Position numbers and translations under genes: made by a program
Source: Liriodendron chinense
Lineage: Eukaryota > Streptophyta > Magnoliopsida > Magnoliales > Magnoliaceae
Direction: 5' to 3'
Assembly: GCA_003013855.2 (NCBI GenBank)
Contig: ML058386.1
Location: 496,001 to 560,000, forward strand
Length of the DNA stretch: 64,000 bases
Shown: piece after piece, positions 54,033-64,000 of the stretch
How positions within the stretch are numbered: the first letter of the stretch is position 1
Layout: each line of letters begins with the position of its first letter
The notes under the pieces: model-generated
Seen by the model: the letters and a program-made list of their open reading frames with translations, nothing else
What the model was told of the DNA's origin: nothing
Databases searched by the model: none

Positions 54033-55942
54033 TGTTGAACCTCCAATTTATACATTGCATTGCCCACTACATGACATGGTATGTATGATTTTCATGATTA
54101 AAAGGCCCATCTAATGCATGTTTTGTGATTGTTGGGATGAGAGCGGACTTAACCCAATTGGAGACCAAAAGACCATGTTTAGGAGCCTTTGATGAAGGCC
54201 CAAGGTAGACCAAAGAAAAAAGAAAGCAAAGAGAGAGGAAGGAGAGAAGAAAAGAAAGAAGAAAAAAAAGCAAAACTGGGTCCGACCGGTCAAGACCGGT
54301 CGGCTACACTTGCTGGACACCTGCCAGACAGGTTTAGACCGGTCAAGACCGGTCGGCCAGCCCTGTCCGACCGGTCAAGACCGGTCGGCCATGCAATTTT
54401 GCACTTCCAGATTTCAGGCAGCAAGCTATTCCCATTTTGGGATTTTTCGAACAGTTTTCTGAAGCCATATTGATGATATTTGGAAATCCAACACATCCAT
54501 GTCGAATAGGAGCTCGACACCGAACTAACCCAAGTGGTTTCGTGTCGATCGGAGCTACAGATTGATCGTGGTGGCCAAAACAATACGAACTGTCCAGAAA
54601 GTTCCAGATTTCGCTGTTCCACTCTGGGCTGGTCCAGGTGACCCATCATTGATGATATGAAGAATCTACTTTGACCATCTTTTAGAACACATCCATATAT
54701 GAATAACCCAAAAGTTTTAGATCAAAAGGATGTGTGGATTGATCGTACTGGTTGAAGAAAGATGGACCATCCAGAAAGATCCAACTGCGCAGAGTTTATA
54801 AAAGCCTTAAGTGTTCTAATTTTCGGACCACATTCTGGGATTGTTTTGAACAATCTAATCCGTCTATCATGTAGAGGAGGAAGTGTTCTACCAATGTTCA
54901 AAATTTGGGATCAATCCGACATCTATACACTCCGGAGCGTTGAAAGGAAGATGACTGGTTTTGAAGGTACCCGAAGTGCGTGATTTTGAGAGGCGGTCGA
55001 TGATATGATTGGTGGGCCCATTCAGAGGATAATCTTGGAAATCTAAATCATCTATGAGGAAGATCACATTACAAGGAAGTTACAAATCAAATTTGAGGGC
55101 AATCCGACCATTGGTTAAGCCGTACCAAGCGAAACAAATTCTGCTATGTTGCTGTACTATTGCTGAACTATAAAAGGAGGTGCTCTCTTCTATTCCAAAT
55201 CAACCAAGGACGTGGGAAGCAAGGAGTTCAAGTCCCAGGAGGCTACCTAGCCTCCTACAGCTAGTTTTTCTTCTTTTTCTTACTTCTAGTTCTAGTTTTA
55301 ATATGCTTTTCCTTAGCTAACCTCTTAGCTAGAGCTAGAGGTGAAATTTGTAGTTGGTTCCAATGCTTTAATTCTTTTATTTCAAGTACCATTTTCTTAA
55401 TTTTGGATTTTGAAGTTCTAGTTTGAATAAAGTTTGGATTTTTAGATGAATTATGAGAGTTTGTGTGCTCTGGACATGAGTTCCTTGCAATTCTCTGAAA
55501 TTACCATGATTGGGTTATTTGAATTTGAATTGTAGTAACCCTTGAGCATGCCATAGTCCATAGGCATGGCTGTTACTCCGAAGGCTACAAGTTCAAGTTC
55601 TATGTGCTCCATTAGAACTAGAAATCTGATTTCCAGATTTAAGTGGGACTATTTGTGCTTGAATGTTATATCTTCCAATTAGATGAGAGATAGGACTTTG
55701 ATTCTAATTGTGTTGTACTTGGATGAATGGATTGGCATTGGACTACTACAAGTGGATCCTTGATGCTCTAGTTCTTCTTAATTTCAGATTTTTCTATTTT
55801 ATGTGAAAAACCATATTCTCAAACTTCTTAGATTCTAGTTATTAGAGTACTTGGAATTGTTTACCTCTTTCCCTGTGGATCGACCTCGGTCTTACCGAGA
55901 TTTATTACTACATCGCAGCCTTACACTTGAGGCGAGCGAACA
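54033..55942 (+). repeat. A10 second LTR
   Basis: 1,910 bp, a close copy of the first LTR. Array 54281-54390; TATA 55168-55177. Confidence 0.9.
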
Positions 55943-56390
55943 AGTTTTTGGCACCGCTGCCGGGGAAAAGGTTAAACAGTTCTAATTGTTCTAGTAGCTA
56001 TAGAGTAGTTGTAGTTAGGTAGGATTTTCAGTTTTTATAGAAGTAGATTTTCTGATTTTTTTTTTACTAACAATTTTTTGTTTGATTTTGTAGGACATTG
56101 TTGCTGACATAGATCTCACTCTATTGGGTAACATCTCCCCATCTCCCTTCTTTTTGTTCTTTTTTCTAGATTAGGGTAGTTTCCAATTCTTTAAAATTTC
56201 ATCATGTATGATTGGACGAATGGTGCGTACAAGTACCTTTTGCAGGATGAGACGTCTGATTGGGAGACCCAAAATTATTATGATTGGAACCATTATAAGC
56301 ATAAATATTTTTCTGAGATTCAATTAACCTCCACTACCTCCCCACGTAAGACGATGCATGATTACATTAATGAAAACAATACACATATTA
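55943..56390 (+). pseudogene. A10 second internal fragment with start of the acidic ORF
   Basis: Primer site, leader and the first 62 or so codons of the acidic ORF (MYDWTNGAYKYLLQDE, from 56204). After codon 40 it reads LTSTTSPRKTMHDYINENN, closer to the A3 version than to the first A10 copy, so it is not a plain duplicate. It is cut at about 56390, followed by the terminal AGGCGAGCGAACA of an LTR. Confidence 0.8.
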
Positions 56391-56403
56391 AGGCGAGCGA
56401 ACA
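56391..56403 (+). repeat. A10 third LTR, terminal 13 bases only
   Basis: AGGCGAGCGAACA, the exact LTR end, followed directly by the target duplication ACGAG. Confidence 0.8.
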
Positions 56404-56408
56404 ACGAG
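56404..56408. other. A10 target site duplication, right copy
   Basis: ACGAG, after which A9 RT continues (GATATGTCCAAGGAC). Confidence 0.9.
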
Positions 56409-59400
56409 ATGATATGTCCAAGGACAATTCCTCTTTGTACCATAAAATGGCACTTTTCCCAGTTTAAAACGAGGTTCTTCTCCTCACACCTCATCAAGAC
56501 CAACTTCAAGTGATTGAGGCACTTGTCAAACGTATAACCAAAAATAGAAAAGTCATCCATGAACACCTCGAGAAACTCACCCACCATGTCTGAGAAAATA
56601 CTCAACATGCATCGTTGGAATGTGGCGGGTGCATTACATAGCCCGAATGGCATTCTTTGGTAAGCGAAGGTACCAAACAGGCATGTAAATGTGGTTTTTT
56701 CTTGGTTCTCCGGGGCTATCTCAATTTGGTTGTAGCTGGAGTAGCCATCTAGGAAGCAATAATAGGATTGACCCGCTAACCTCTCCAAAATTTGATCCAT
56801 GAATGGGAGGGGGAAGTGGTCCTTCCTAGTAACCGTGTTGAGCTTCCGATAATCAATGCACATACGCCAACCTATGATCACTCTAGTCGGTATAAGCTCG
56901 TTGTTGGCGTTTTCTATGATGGTAATACCGGATTTCTTGGGGACAACTTGGGTAGGACTCACCCATTGGCTATCCGAAATGGGGTAGATGATACCCACAT
57001 CTAATAGCTTTAACACCTCGGCTTTAACAACCTCCATCTTGTTTGGATTTAGCGGTCTTTGAGGTTGTCTAGTCATTTTTGCATTTTCTTCAAGGTGTAT
57101 ATGGTGAGTACAAACCGAAGAGTCTATCCCTTTGAGATCTGCTATTGCCCAACCTATAGCTCCCCTATGTTCTTTGAGTAGCTCAATCAACTTGAGCTCT
57201 TGGTCTTTCTCTAGGTGAGAGGCAATGACAACTGGGAAAGTTTCCTCTTGACCCAAATATACATATTTAAGGTCGGATGGCAATGGTTTAAGGTCAAGCT
57301 TCGGTGGTTTGATGTTAGACGGTAGAGGCCTTGATGTGGTTGGTGGCAATTTTTCAAAATAGGGTTTGCACCGGCTAGTATCAACTACCGATCTCTCTAC
57401 ATTCAATGCTTGCACAATTTCACTAATTATAGGGTCTTTGTAATCCACGAAATGTGCCAAGCATGTCTCCAAGCTTTCTAGTGGTTTAAGTTGGAGGAGT
57501 TCTTCTTCAAGAGATTCGAGCATGTTTACCTCGAAGAACTCGTCATCATCAACATCCCTATGTCTTTTGCCCAAGTGGAACACATTCACCTCTAGTGTCA
57601 TGTTCCCAAAGGATAATTGCATCACCCCATTCTGGCAATTGATGATTGCGTTTGATGTAGCAAGGAATGGGCGGCCTAAGATCACCAATATTTGAGTGCT
57701 AGCATCTAAAACCGGTTGTGTGTCCAAGACGTTAAAATCTACCGGGTAGTAGAATTTGTCAACTTGGACTAGAACATCGTCAACTATCCCCCTCGGTACA
57801 CGGATGGATCTATCAGCGAGTTGCAATGTGGTTTTGGTGGGTTTTAATTCACCAAGACCCAATTGCTCATATACCGAGTATGGGATCAAATTTACGCTTG
57901 CCCCCAAATCTAGCAATGCACGCTCAATCCGGTAGTCTCCAATGATACATGAGATTGTGGGACTACCGGGATCTTTGAATTTATTTTTTTTGGGGGGGGG
58001 GGGTCTTTTGAGTGAGAATGGCACTCACTTGCTCATTTAAGAAGGCCTTTTGCCGCACGTTATATTTGCGTTTAGTTGTGCATAGGTCCTTTAGAAACTT
58101 GGCATAAGAGGGGATTTGTTTGATGGCATCAAGCAAAGGGATGTTTATCTTGACTTGTCTGAAAATCTCTAGAATATCATGAGAGTTTGGAAGAGATTTT
58201 GGGGCAACCAATCTCGAAGGGAATGGTGCTACGGGCTTATAGATACGTTTCTTCTCTTGTGGGGCTAAATTCGATCCGTCCTCATCCTCAGAATTTACCG
58301 GATCATTAGGCTTATTGGCCTTCACCGGAATAGATTTGTCGATTTGTTTACCACTTCTAAGAGTGGTGACGGATTTGGCTTGCTCCATGTGTTGGTTGAA
58401 TGGATTAGGGATGCTTACTTCATGTACTTGTTTAGGATTGGGCTGAGGTTGGGCCGAAAAGGTCCCTTCCCCCCTAGCATTCAAGCATCCCTTAATCTCA
58501 TCAACCGAGACTTTAAGCTCTTAGAACATTTGCTGATTCCTTTTATAATATATTGCGTTTGCCCTTGTATAAATGCTTTTAAGGTGTCCTTCATTGAGAA
58601 TTGAGCTGAGGCCATATTTTGCATGGGTGGCCCTCCTTGAGAGTTGGTAGGATTGCCCGTGGGAGCATTCTTCCAACTGAAATTTGGGTGGTTCTTCCAA
58701 CTGTTATACGTATTACCCACCGGTCCATTGAAAGGCCGTTGATACCCATATGTGGCATTTGCATGTTCATGTAACACCTCTTGAAATGCAGGAATTGTGG
58801 GACAATCTTGCGTATCGTGTAAATCGGTGTGACAAATCCCATATATGGTCTCAATAGCTTCATTGGACTTTGGAACTCCACTTTTACTAAGTTCCATGGC
58901 CTCGATCTTCCTTGTGAGGTTGGCTATCCTTGCATTCACGTCGTCTTCCTCCTTAAGGATATAGATCGCTCCTTTCTCTTTCTCTTGAGTAGGCTTGGGG
59001 TTATTGGGCTTATCCGAGGTATCCCAAGATTGGGCATTTTCAGCAAACATGTCCAAATAACTCCAAGCCTCATCTGAATTTTTTCTCATAAACTCGCCAT
59101 TGCACATCATCTCTACAAATTGGCGCATATTGGAACTTAATCCATCGTTGAAAAAGTTTATAATTCGCCAACTCTCATAGCCATGATGTGGGAAAGCAAG
59201 TAGGAGGTCCTTAAATCTCTCCCAACATTGGAAGAAAGATTCACCCTCTTTAGCCGAAAAATTCATTATGGCTCTTCGAAGGGTGTTCGTTTTATGAGCC
59301 GGGAAGAACTTTTTCAAGAATTCCCGGGTCATCTCATTCCATGACCCAATCGAATGTGGTCTAAGAGAGTGAAGCCAATTTTTGGCTCTTTCTTTCAATG

Positions 59401-59833
59401 AAAAGGGAAAGAGTTTAAGTTTAATGGTATCTTCTGAAACATTGGTGTATTGCAAGGTAGCCATCACTTCTTCGAATTCTTTCAAGTGCAGATATGGGCT
59501 GTCAGAGTCTAGCCCATGGAACTTTGGTATAAGTTGAATTACACCCAGCTTTATGTCAATGTTTCCCCGTTTGGTGGTAGAACCACACAAGATGGTGTAA
59601 TTGCACGGGCTGGTTGTAGGTAATCCCGTAGTGATCTCATTGGAGGAACGTTCTGTACCTCATTCTCTCCTACTCCCTCTTGATTTGCGTTTTTAGTTGG
59701 AGTAGGAGGGGGAGGATTCCTTAAAGGTGTTTGATCCATACTCCCCAAACTTTCACAACGTTCTTGGTAATTCCGGACTCGTCCATGGACTGACAATGGT
59801 CCAACTAAACCACCTTCGGATTGGAGACGATTA
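56404..59833 (-). pseudogene. A9 gag, protease and RT start
   Basis: Aligns with the first two thirds of A6 gag-pol. RT keeps MCIDYRKLN and FMDDFS; protease keeps DLGASVNLIPYS. Breaks: a T8G12 run at 57984-58003 where A6 has a short G run; an in-frame TAA and shift near 58520-58550; a shift near 59566. The zinc knuckle has Tyr for its first Cys (YGICHTDLHDTQDC). At 59833 C1 is inserted about 25 codons from the gag start. Confidence 0.88.
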
Positions 59834-60116
59834 TGTTAATGCAAAGATTTGTCAATTACCATCGTTAGTGTGTCGCCAAGACTGCTTGCGGCTGAAGACA
59901 AAAGCTACTCAAAGAAGATCGCTCATCCAGTCAAGCTTCAAGCCTCTTCATCCAAACCTTTGATCCCAAAACCCTTCTATAGATGGCCCAATCCTTCCTA
60001 GTTACATCCTTAGCCCCATCTATAGTCCACCTTCCATAAAGATCAGCTATGGAAGGGTCCATTATGGCAGTAGTTGCTTAAAAGATGAAAAATAGTATAA
60101 CTGCTGTCTCCAATAG

Positions 60117-60592
60117 GTGTCCGATCCATCGGAGCTGTGTCCGATGGGTGTCCGATCAATCGGAAGTTATGTCCGATCAATCGGAGATTTGTCCAGCAAC
60201 TATGAAAAACTATCTGGACATTTTTTCGATCACTCGGAGGACTGTCCGATCAATTGGACAGGGTGCTCCGATCAATCGGAGAATGATCCGATCCATAGGA
60301 TGAAATTTCAGAAAATCACATAAACTCTCTGGAAGAAATTACGATCAATCGGAACATCTGTCTGATCAATCGGACGAGGTCCTCCGATCCATCGGAAGGA
60401 CATCCGATCCATCGGAGGAAAATTCAGAAAAAATACATAAACTCTCTGGAAGAAATTATGATCAATCGGACCATATGTCTGATCAATCGGACAGGGTCCG
60501 CCGATCAATCGGAACTAAGTCCGATCAATCGGAGAACCTGTTTTTCAGCAAAAATTCAAATCAAGCTGATACTTATGTCCGATCGATCGGAT
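60117..60592. repeat. TCCGAT/ATCGGA palindrome array in C1 LTR
   Basis: About 16 copies, exact or with one or two changes, of arms TCCGAT and ATCGGA around two bases (mostly CA or CC; CG at about 60577, giving a perfect palindrome). Part of it is also duplicated with a period of 118 bp (AAACTCTCTGGAAGAAATTA near 60321 and 60439). Confidence 0.9.
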
Positions 60593-60631
60593 CCTATCGT
60601 GGTGACCGTTTTCTGACCGTTGAAAGTCATC

Positions 60632-60641
60632 TCTATATATG
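60632..60641 (+). promoter_or_regulatory. C1 LTR TATA box
   Basis: CTATATATGG, about 40 bp after the palindrome array. Confidence 0.55.
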
Positions 60642-61619
60642 GAACTCGGTTGGATCTTGTGGGAATCACCTTGAGCATCATCTAGGGTTTGTTTGTGCTT
60701 TCTCCTTGAGATCCCCTTCTCTCATACCCTGTGATTTGTTGAGTTCATACTTCAATCCATGTTGATTTGACAAACATTGAAGAGCATTCAAAGCTTGGAT
60801 TGAATCATGAACTCAACCCCTCTTTAATGGCATCTTAACCTACCTCTCAAAGTTATACTCTTGTCATCAATGCCATTAATGGTGGTTTAGGTAGAAGCTA
60901 CTCCTCATATAAAAGCCATATCCCAATATAGCCTTAACCAAACCCTAATCCCTCACCTTGGAATCTACAAGGAGTCATCCGTGGCATGGTTGCTGATCGA
61001 GGGAGCTGAAGAAGGTATCTTCTGTGCAAGCCGAAGCTTCTTCAACAAAGGCATCATCAAGGGGCTCAATCAGCTAAGTATATTTAGTCTTTCGAGTCCA
61101 AGAAACCTCCTCAAAGTTGAGATTTGGGTTTCAGAGTTTGAATACCCAAACTCATAAGAGTCCTTGCATAGGACAAGTCCTTGAGTAGGACAAGCCCTTG
61201 TGTAGAACAAAGTGGTTCATGGATTAGTCCTATGGAAGGATGAATCCATGTGTTGAGTTTTAAGTCCTTTTGTAGGCTGTTAAGGTTTATGGTTAACCTC
61301 GTTTAAAACCATAGTGATAGTGAAATCCGGCCACTCAAGGAGTGAGTGGATCAGCCGGGAGTGGAGTAGGTACATAACCGAACCACTATAAAAATCTCTT
61401 GTTGTGTGATGAATGGTTGAACTGCTTTCACTTATGTTTTTATTGATTAATATTCTGCATATCTTGTCCTTGAAGTAAGTTCTCTAAGAATACTTTGCAT
61501 GTTTACAAGTGTGTAATTTGGTAATTTTAAAAAGTGTCCTATTCACCCCCCTCGAGGACAAGGTAACTTGTTTCTTACTTCTACAAAAGTGGTAATCAAA
61601 CTTATACCGCATTTTCAAT

Positions 61620-61631
61620 TGGTATCAGAGC
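61620..61631 (+). other. C1 primer binding site (initiator Met tRNA)
   Basis: TGGTATCAGAGC, the standard copia primer site, two bases after the LTR. Confidence 0.9.
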
Positions 61632-61691
61632 GGGTTCCTCCTCAAAGGCGTAACAGCCCGGAGAGTGATCCGTTTCTAGAAGCTTGAAATC

Positions 61692-64000
61692 ATGTCAAAA
61701 GGGGATTCTAGTATGGTTTCCAAACCTCCATATTTTGATGGATCAAACTATGCATATTGGAAAGCAAGAATGAGAGTCTTCTTGCAATCATTGGATCATG
61801 CAACATAGAGGTCTGTGGAAATCAAATATGAAATACCCCTCTTGAGCACATTCACAGATGGGGTCACCACCACCATAGTCAAACCTGATGATTTATGGAC
61901 TGATCTTGAACAACTAAGATACATTAGCAATGCAAAGACACTCAATGCTATCTTTTGTGCCGTTTCGGCAGATGAGTTCAAAAGAATTTGTAATTGCACA
62001 ACTGCTAAGGAAGCATGGGACATCTTTGAAACTACTCATGAAGGGACTAGTACAATCAAGAGGTCGAAACTTCAGCTCTTGACTACTCAATTTGAGAATA
62101 TGAAAATAGAAGAACATGAGAACTTCATGGACTTTTACACCTGGCTGAGCGATGTCACCAATGCTATGTGGGGATTGGGGGAGAGGATATCGGATCCGCG
62201 CATTTGTAGGAAAATTTTAAGATCCCTACCCGAATGATTCTCCTCCAAGGTCATAACTATTGAGGAATGTAGAGATATTGATACTATGAAAATAGAAGAC
62301 TTACTAGGATCTCTACAGACCCATGAACTTCATTTCAAGAAATCCCCAAAAAGTAGAAATACGGTGCTGAAAACTTCACACACTACACAAGAATCTGTAG
62401 TTGATAGTGATGAAGAAATGGATATGAATGAAATGACTCTTATGGCCAAGAAGTTTAGAAAATTCTTCAAAAACAAAGGAAAGAGGGTTGACAAAAATAG
62501 CAAATTTTTTGACAAAAAGCGCTATACAGGAAAATCTTACAACAAGCCAAAAGATCCTAAGTGCTACAACTGTGGACGCTATGGTCATATTGCCTCTGAC
62601 TGCCAAGCTCCTGCCAAAGAAAAATTTAAAAAGAAAGCAATGGCAGCCACATGGGACAACCTCGAGAGTTTAGATTCAGAAATAGATGAATATCAAAGTG
62701 ATGGGAGAGGATCAGTTAAAATTTTGATGGCCTCTATCTCGGAGATTGTCCCAGACATACAAGGTGAAAGAGACAAGGATAATTATGAGCTATCATAAAA
62801 CAATGTGACATCCTCCGATGATGACGAGGATGATAATGAAGGTTTGCAAGTTGCCTATGATGAGTTATTTCGTCAAAGCATCCTTCTTACCAAGAAGTTG
62901 AGCCAAGCTAATATTGACAACAATAAATTGGCTGATGAAATGCAAGAAGTGAAAGGAGAAAACAACAAATTTCACTTTCAGATCTGTGACTTGGATAGGA
63001 AAAACAAAGTAGCTCAAGACAAAATTAATACCCTAGAAGATGAGCTGAAAAAGGCAAAATCTACAAATCAATGTCTAATCTTGCAGCTTAATCAAGAACG
63101 TTAACTCAATGAAAGATTTGCTCAGAGTAGAGAAAAGCTAGACGATATCCTTAAATCAGGTAAGCCTTGTAGGAATACAAGAGGGCTAGGCTATGGTGAG
63201 CAAACTAAGGTTAGTAACCCAGAACCCGAAAAGATTAGGAATGCATCAGGAAGCACTAAGAAAAATTCACCTATATGCCATGCATGCGGAGATGTTGGAC
63301 ATTTGAAGTTTGAATGCTTGATCTTTAAGAATCCGATTCGAAACTTGAAAGGTAAATTTGTACCTACCGGAAAAAGGATGAATCATATGTGGAGTCCTCC
63401 AAAACAAACACCATACAAAAATGGAAACATGAGAAGAAATTATCCCACTCCACCGAAGAAAGACAAAAGAATGGAAGAGCTCCTTGAAATGGTAAAACAG
63501 TTAAACAAAAGAACCATGCAGCTGATGCAAGAGAAATCAAGCAAAGAAAAAAACTCAACACCTTATGCTCAAACGATGACATCTCTAGAATCAACCAAGA
63601 AGCCTGGTTCTCCAAAAAGGGTTGTATCTAAATGGGTAGTAAAAAACAAATGCTTAGTTATCCATACAGCCCTTAGAGCCGGAAGAAACACTAGGTGGTA
63701 TCTTGATAGTGGATGCTCCCGACACATGACAGGTGACAAGACTCAGTTTTGTGATTATGCTGAGTTTGATAGTGGGTCTGTTACCTTTGGAGATGGGAGT
63801 GTTGCCAAAATTGTTGGAAAGAGAACCATCACCGAGCCAGGATTGCCCAAAATTGAGGATGTACTGTGTGTTGATGGTTTGAAACATAATCTATTAAGCA
63901 TCTCTCAAATATGTGATGAACAGCATTCCGTAAAATTCTCCAAAGAAATGTGCGAAATTATGGACCAAACTGGAAAATTGATACTAAAAGGGTTTCGCAC
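61692..64000 (+). pseudogene. C1 gag-protease, four in-frame stops
   Basis: One frame from ATG at 61692 to the edge, with stops at 61806 (TAG where a Trp is likely), 62235 (TGA), 62796 (TAA) and 63102 (TAA) and no frameshift seen. Gag N-terminus FDGSNYAYWKARMRVFLQS; UBN2-type gag domain to about 62240; zinc knuckle CYNCGRYGHIASDC near 62560; coiled-coil-like stretch 62830-63170; second knuckle CHACGDVGHLKFEC near 63280; protease WYLDSGCSRHMTG near 63690, followed by the FGDGSVAKI and LKHNLLSISQ segments. Integrase and RT would follow outside the window. Stops alone, without indels, suggest point-mutation decay. Confidence 0.9.

Larger units (their letters stand above)
49206..56403 (+). mobile_element. 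A10: non-autonomous Athila-type element with three-LTR composite structure
   Basis: LTR (49206-51103), internal region with an intact acidic ORF, LTR (54033-55942), a second partial internal region (55943-56390), and the last 13 bases of a third LTR (56391-56403). The whole is flanked by one target duplication, ACGAG. It has no gag, protease, RT or integrase. Confidence 0.88.
44699..59833 (-). mobile_element. A9: decayed autonomous Athila element, interrupted by A10 and C1
   Basis: 3' LTR (44699-46061), 3' block, then integrase, RNase H and RT end; A10 is inserted at 49206-56403; then RT start, protease and gag up to 59833, where C1 begins. Candidate target site on the left is ATCGC (44694-44698). 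Primer site and 5' LTR should lie right of C1. Many frameshifts and stops. Confidence 0.85.
59834..61617 (+). repeat. C1 5' LTR
   Basis: TGTTAATGC to CGCATTTTCA, 1,784 bp. The left edge is set by the end of A9 homology, the right edge by the primer site two bases on. It contains the TCCGAT/ATCGGA palindrome array and a TATA box. No gene is seen in it. Confidence 0.75.
59834..64000 (+). mobile_element. C1: SIRE-like Ty1/copia LTR retrotransposon, 5' part
   Basis: 5' LTR, initiator-Met primer site, and a gag-protease frame running off the right edge. It lies in A9 gag; the five bases before it are GATTA (59829-59833). The long LTR, large gag with two zinc knuckles and a coiled coil point to the SIRE lineage, but RT is outside the window. 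Confidence 0.85.

Noticed and set aside
54033..56403. Second half of A10 as an independent insertion
   Set aside because: There is no target duplication around 54033 and the polypurine tract leads normally into that LTR; ACGAG flanks the whole composite only.
60308..60508. Repeat protein in the C1 LTR
   Set aside because: It is the translation of the 118-bp duplication and palindromes, without supporting features.

Overview
The window is nuclear DNA of a flowering plant and consists, as far as I can read it, entirely of LTR retrotransposons nested in one another. I see no host gene, rRNA, tRNA gene or CRISPR array. The plant origin rests on the element types: Ty3/gypsy elements of the Tat and Athila lineages (the Athila ones with a tRNA-Asp primer site, a DLGAS protease and an FMDD reverse transcriptase) and a SIRE-like Ty1/copia element with an initiator-Met tRNA primer site. 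The species cannot be told.

Names used below: T1 = Tat element; A1 to A10 = Athila-type elements; C1 = copia element. Left to right: T1 (1-6331, minus, runs off the left edge) sits in A1 (6332-9772, plus). A1 ends inside the LTR of A2 (9773-10493 and 17670-18871, minus). A3 (10494-17669, minus, complete) was inserted at the LTR/polypurine-tract junction of A2 with target duplication ACCCC. A4 (18872-23691, minus) sits in the A2 ORF. A5 (23692-30099 and 39771-41006, plus) sits in the right LTR of A4. A6 (30100-39770, minus) sits in the right LTR of A5 with duplication TCCGA. Then follow A7 (41007-43143, minus, truncated), A8 (43144-44698, one plus-strand LTR), A9 (44699-49205 and 56404-59833, minus, decayed autonomous element), A10 (49206-56403, plus, inside A9 with duplication ACGAG) and C1 (59834-64000, plus, inside the gag of A9 and running off the right edge).

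A6 is the only apparently competent element: near-identical 1,430-bp LTRs, a good primer site and polypurine tract, and one unbroken 1,815-codon gag-protease-RT-RNaseH-integrase ORF. The rest form a reductive series. A5 keeps gag and protease followed by an acidic linker and a C-terminal module but has no RT or integrase. A3, A10, A4, A7 and probably A1 keep only an acidic ORF (about 480-540 codons when whole) that seems to derive from the protease-RT linker region and ends in the same unfamiliar module (motifs DW-DPFL and THVYCRAGLW). These elements could only move with enzymes supplied by a relative such as A6, with which they share LTR ends, primer site, polypurine tract and a 1-kb noncoding 3' block.

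The LTRs carry shared cis structure that the coding annotation does not explain: arrays of a palindrome built on GACCGGTC in U3, a hairpin downstream of the TATA box with compensating base changes, a hairpin just before the polypurine tract, and a second polypurine-tract copy about 1 kb upstream of the real one. The copia LTR carries a different palindrome array (TCCGAT/ATCGGA) in the same promoter-proximal place, and the Tat LTR carries a 58-bp tandem repeat with palindromic cores.
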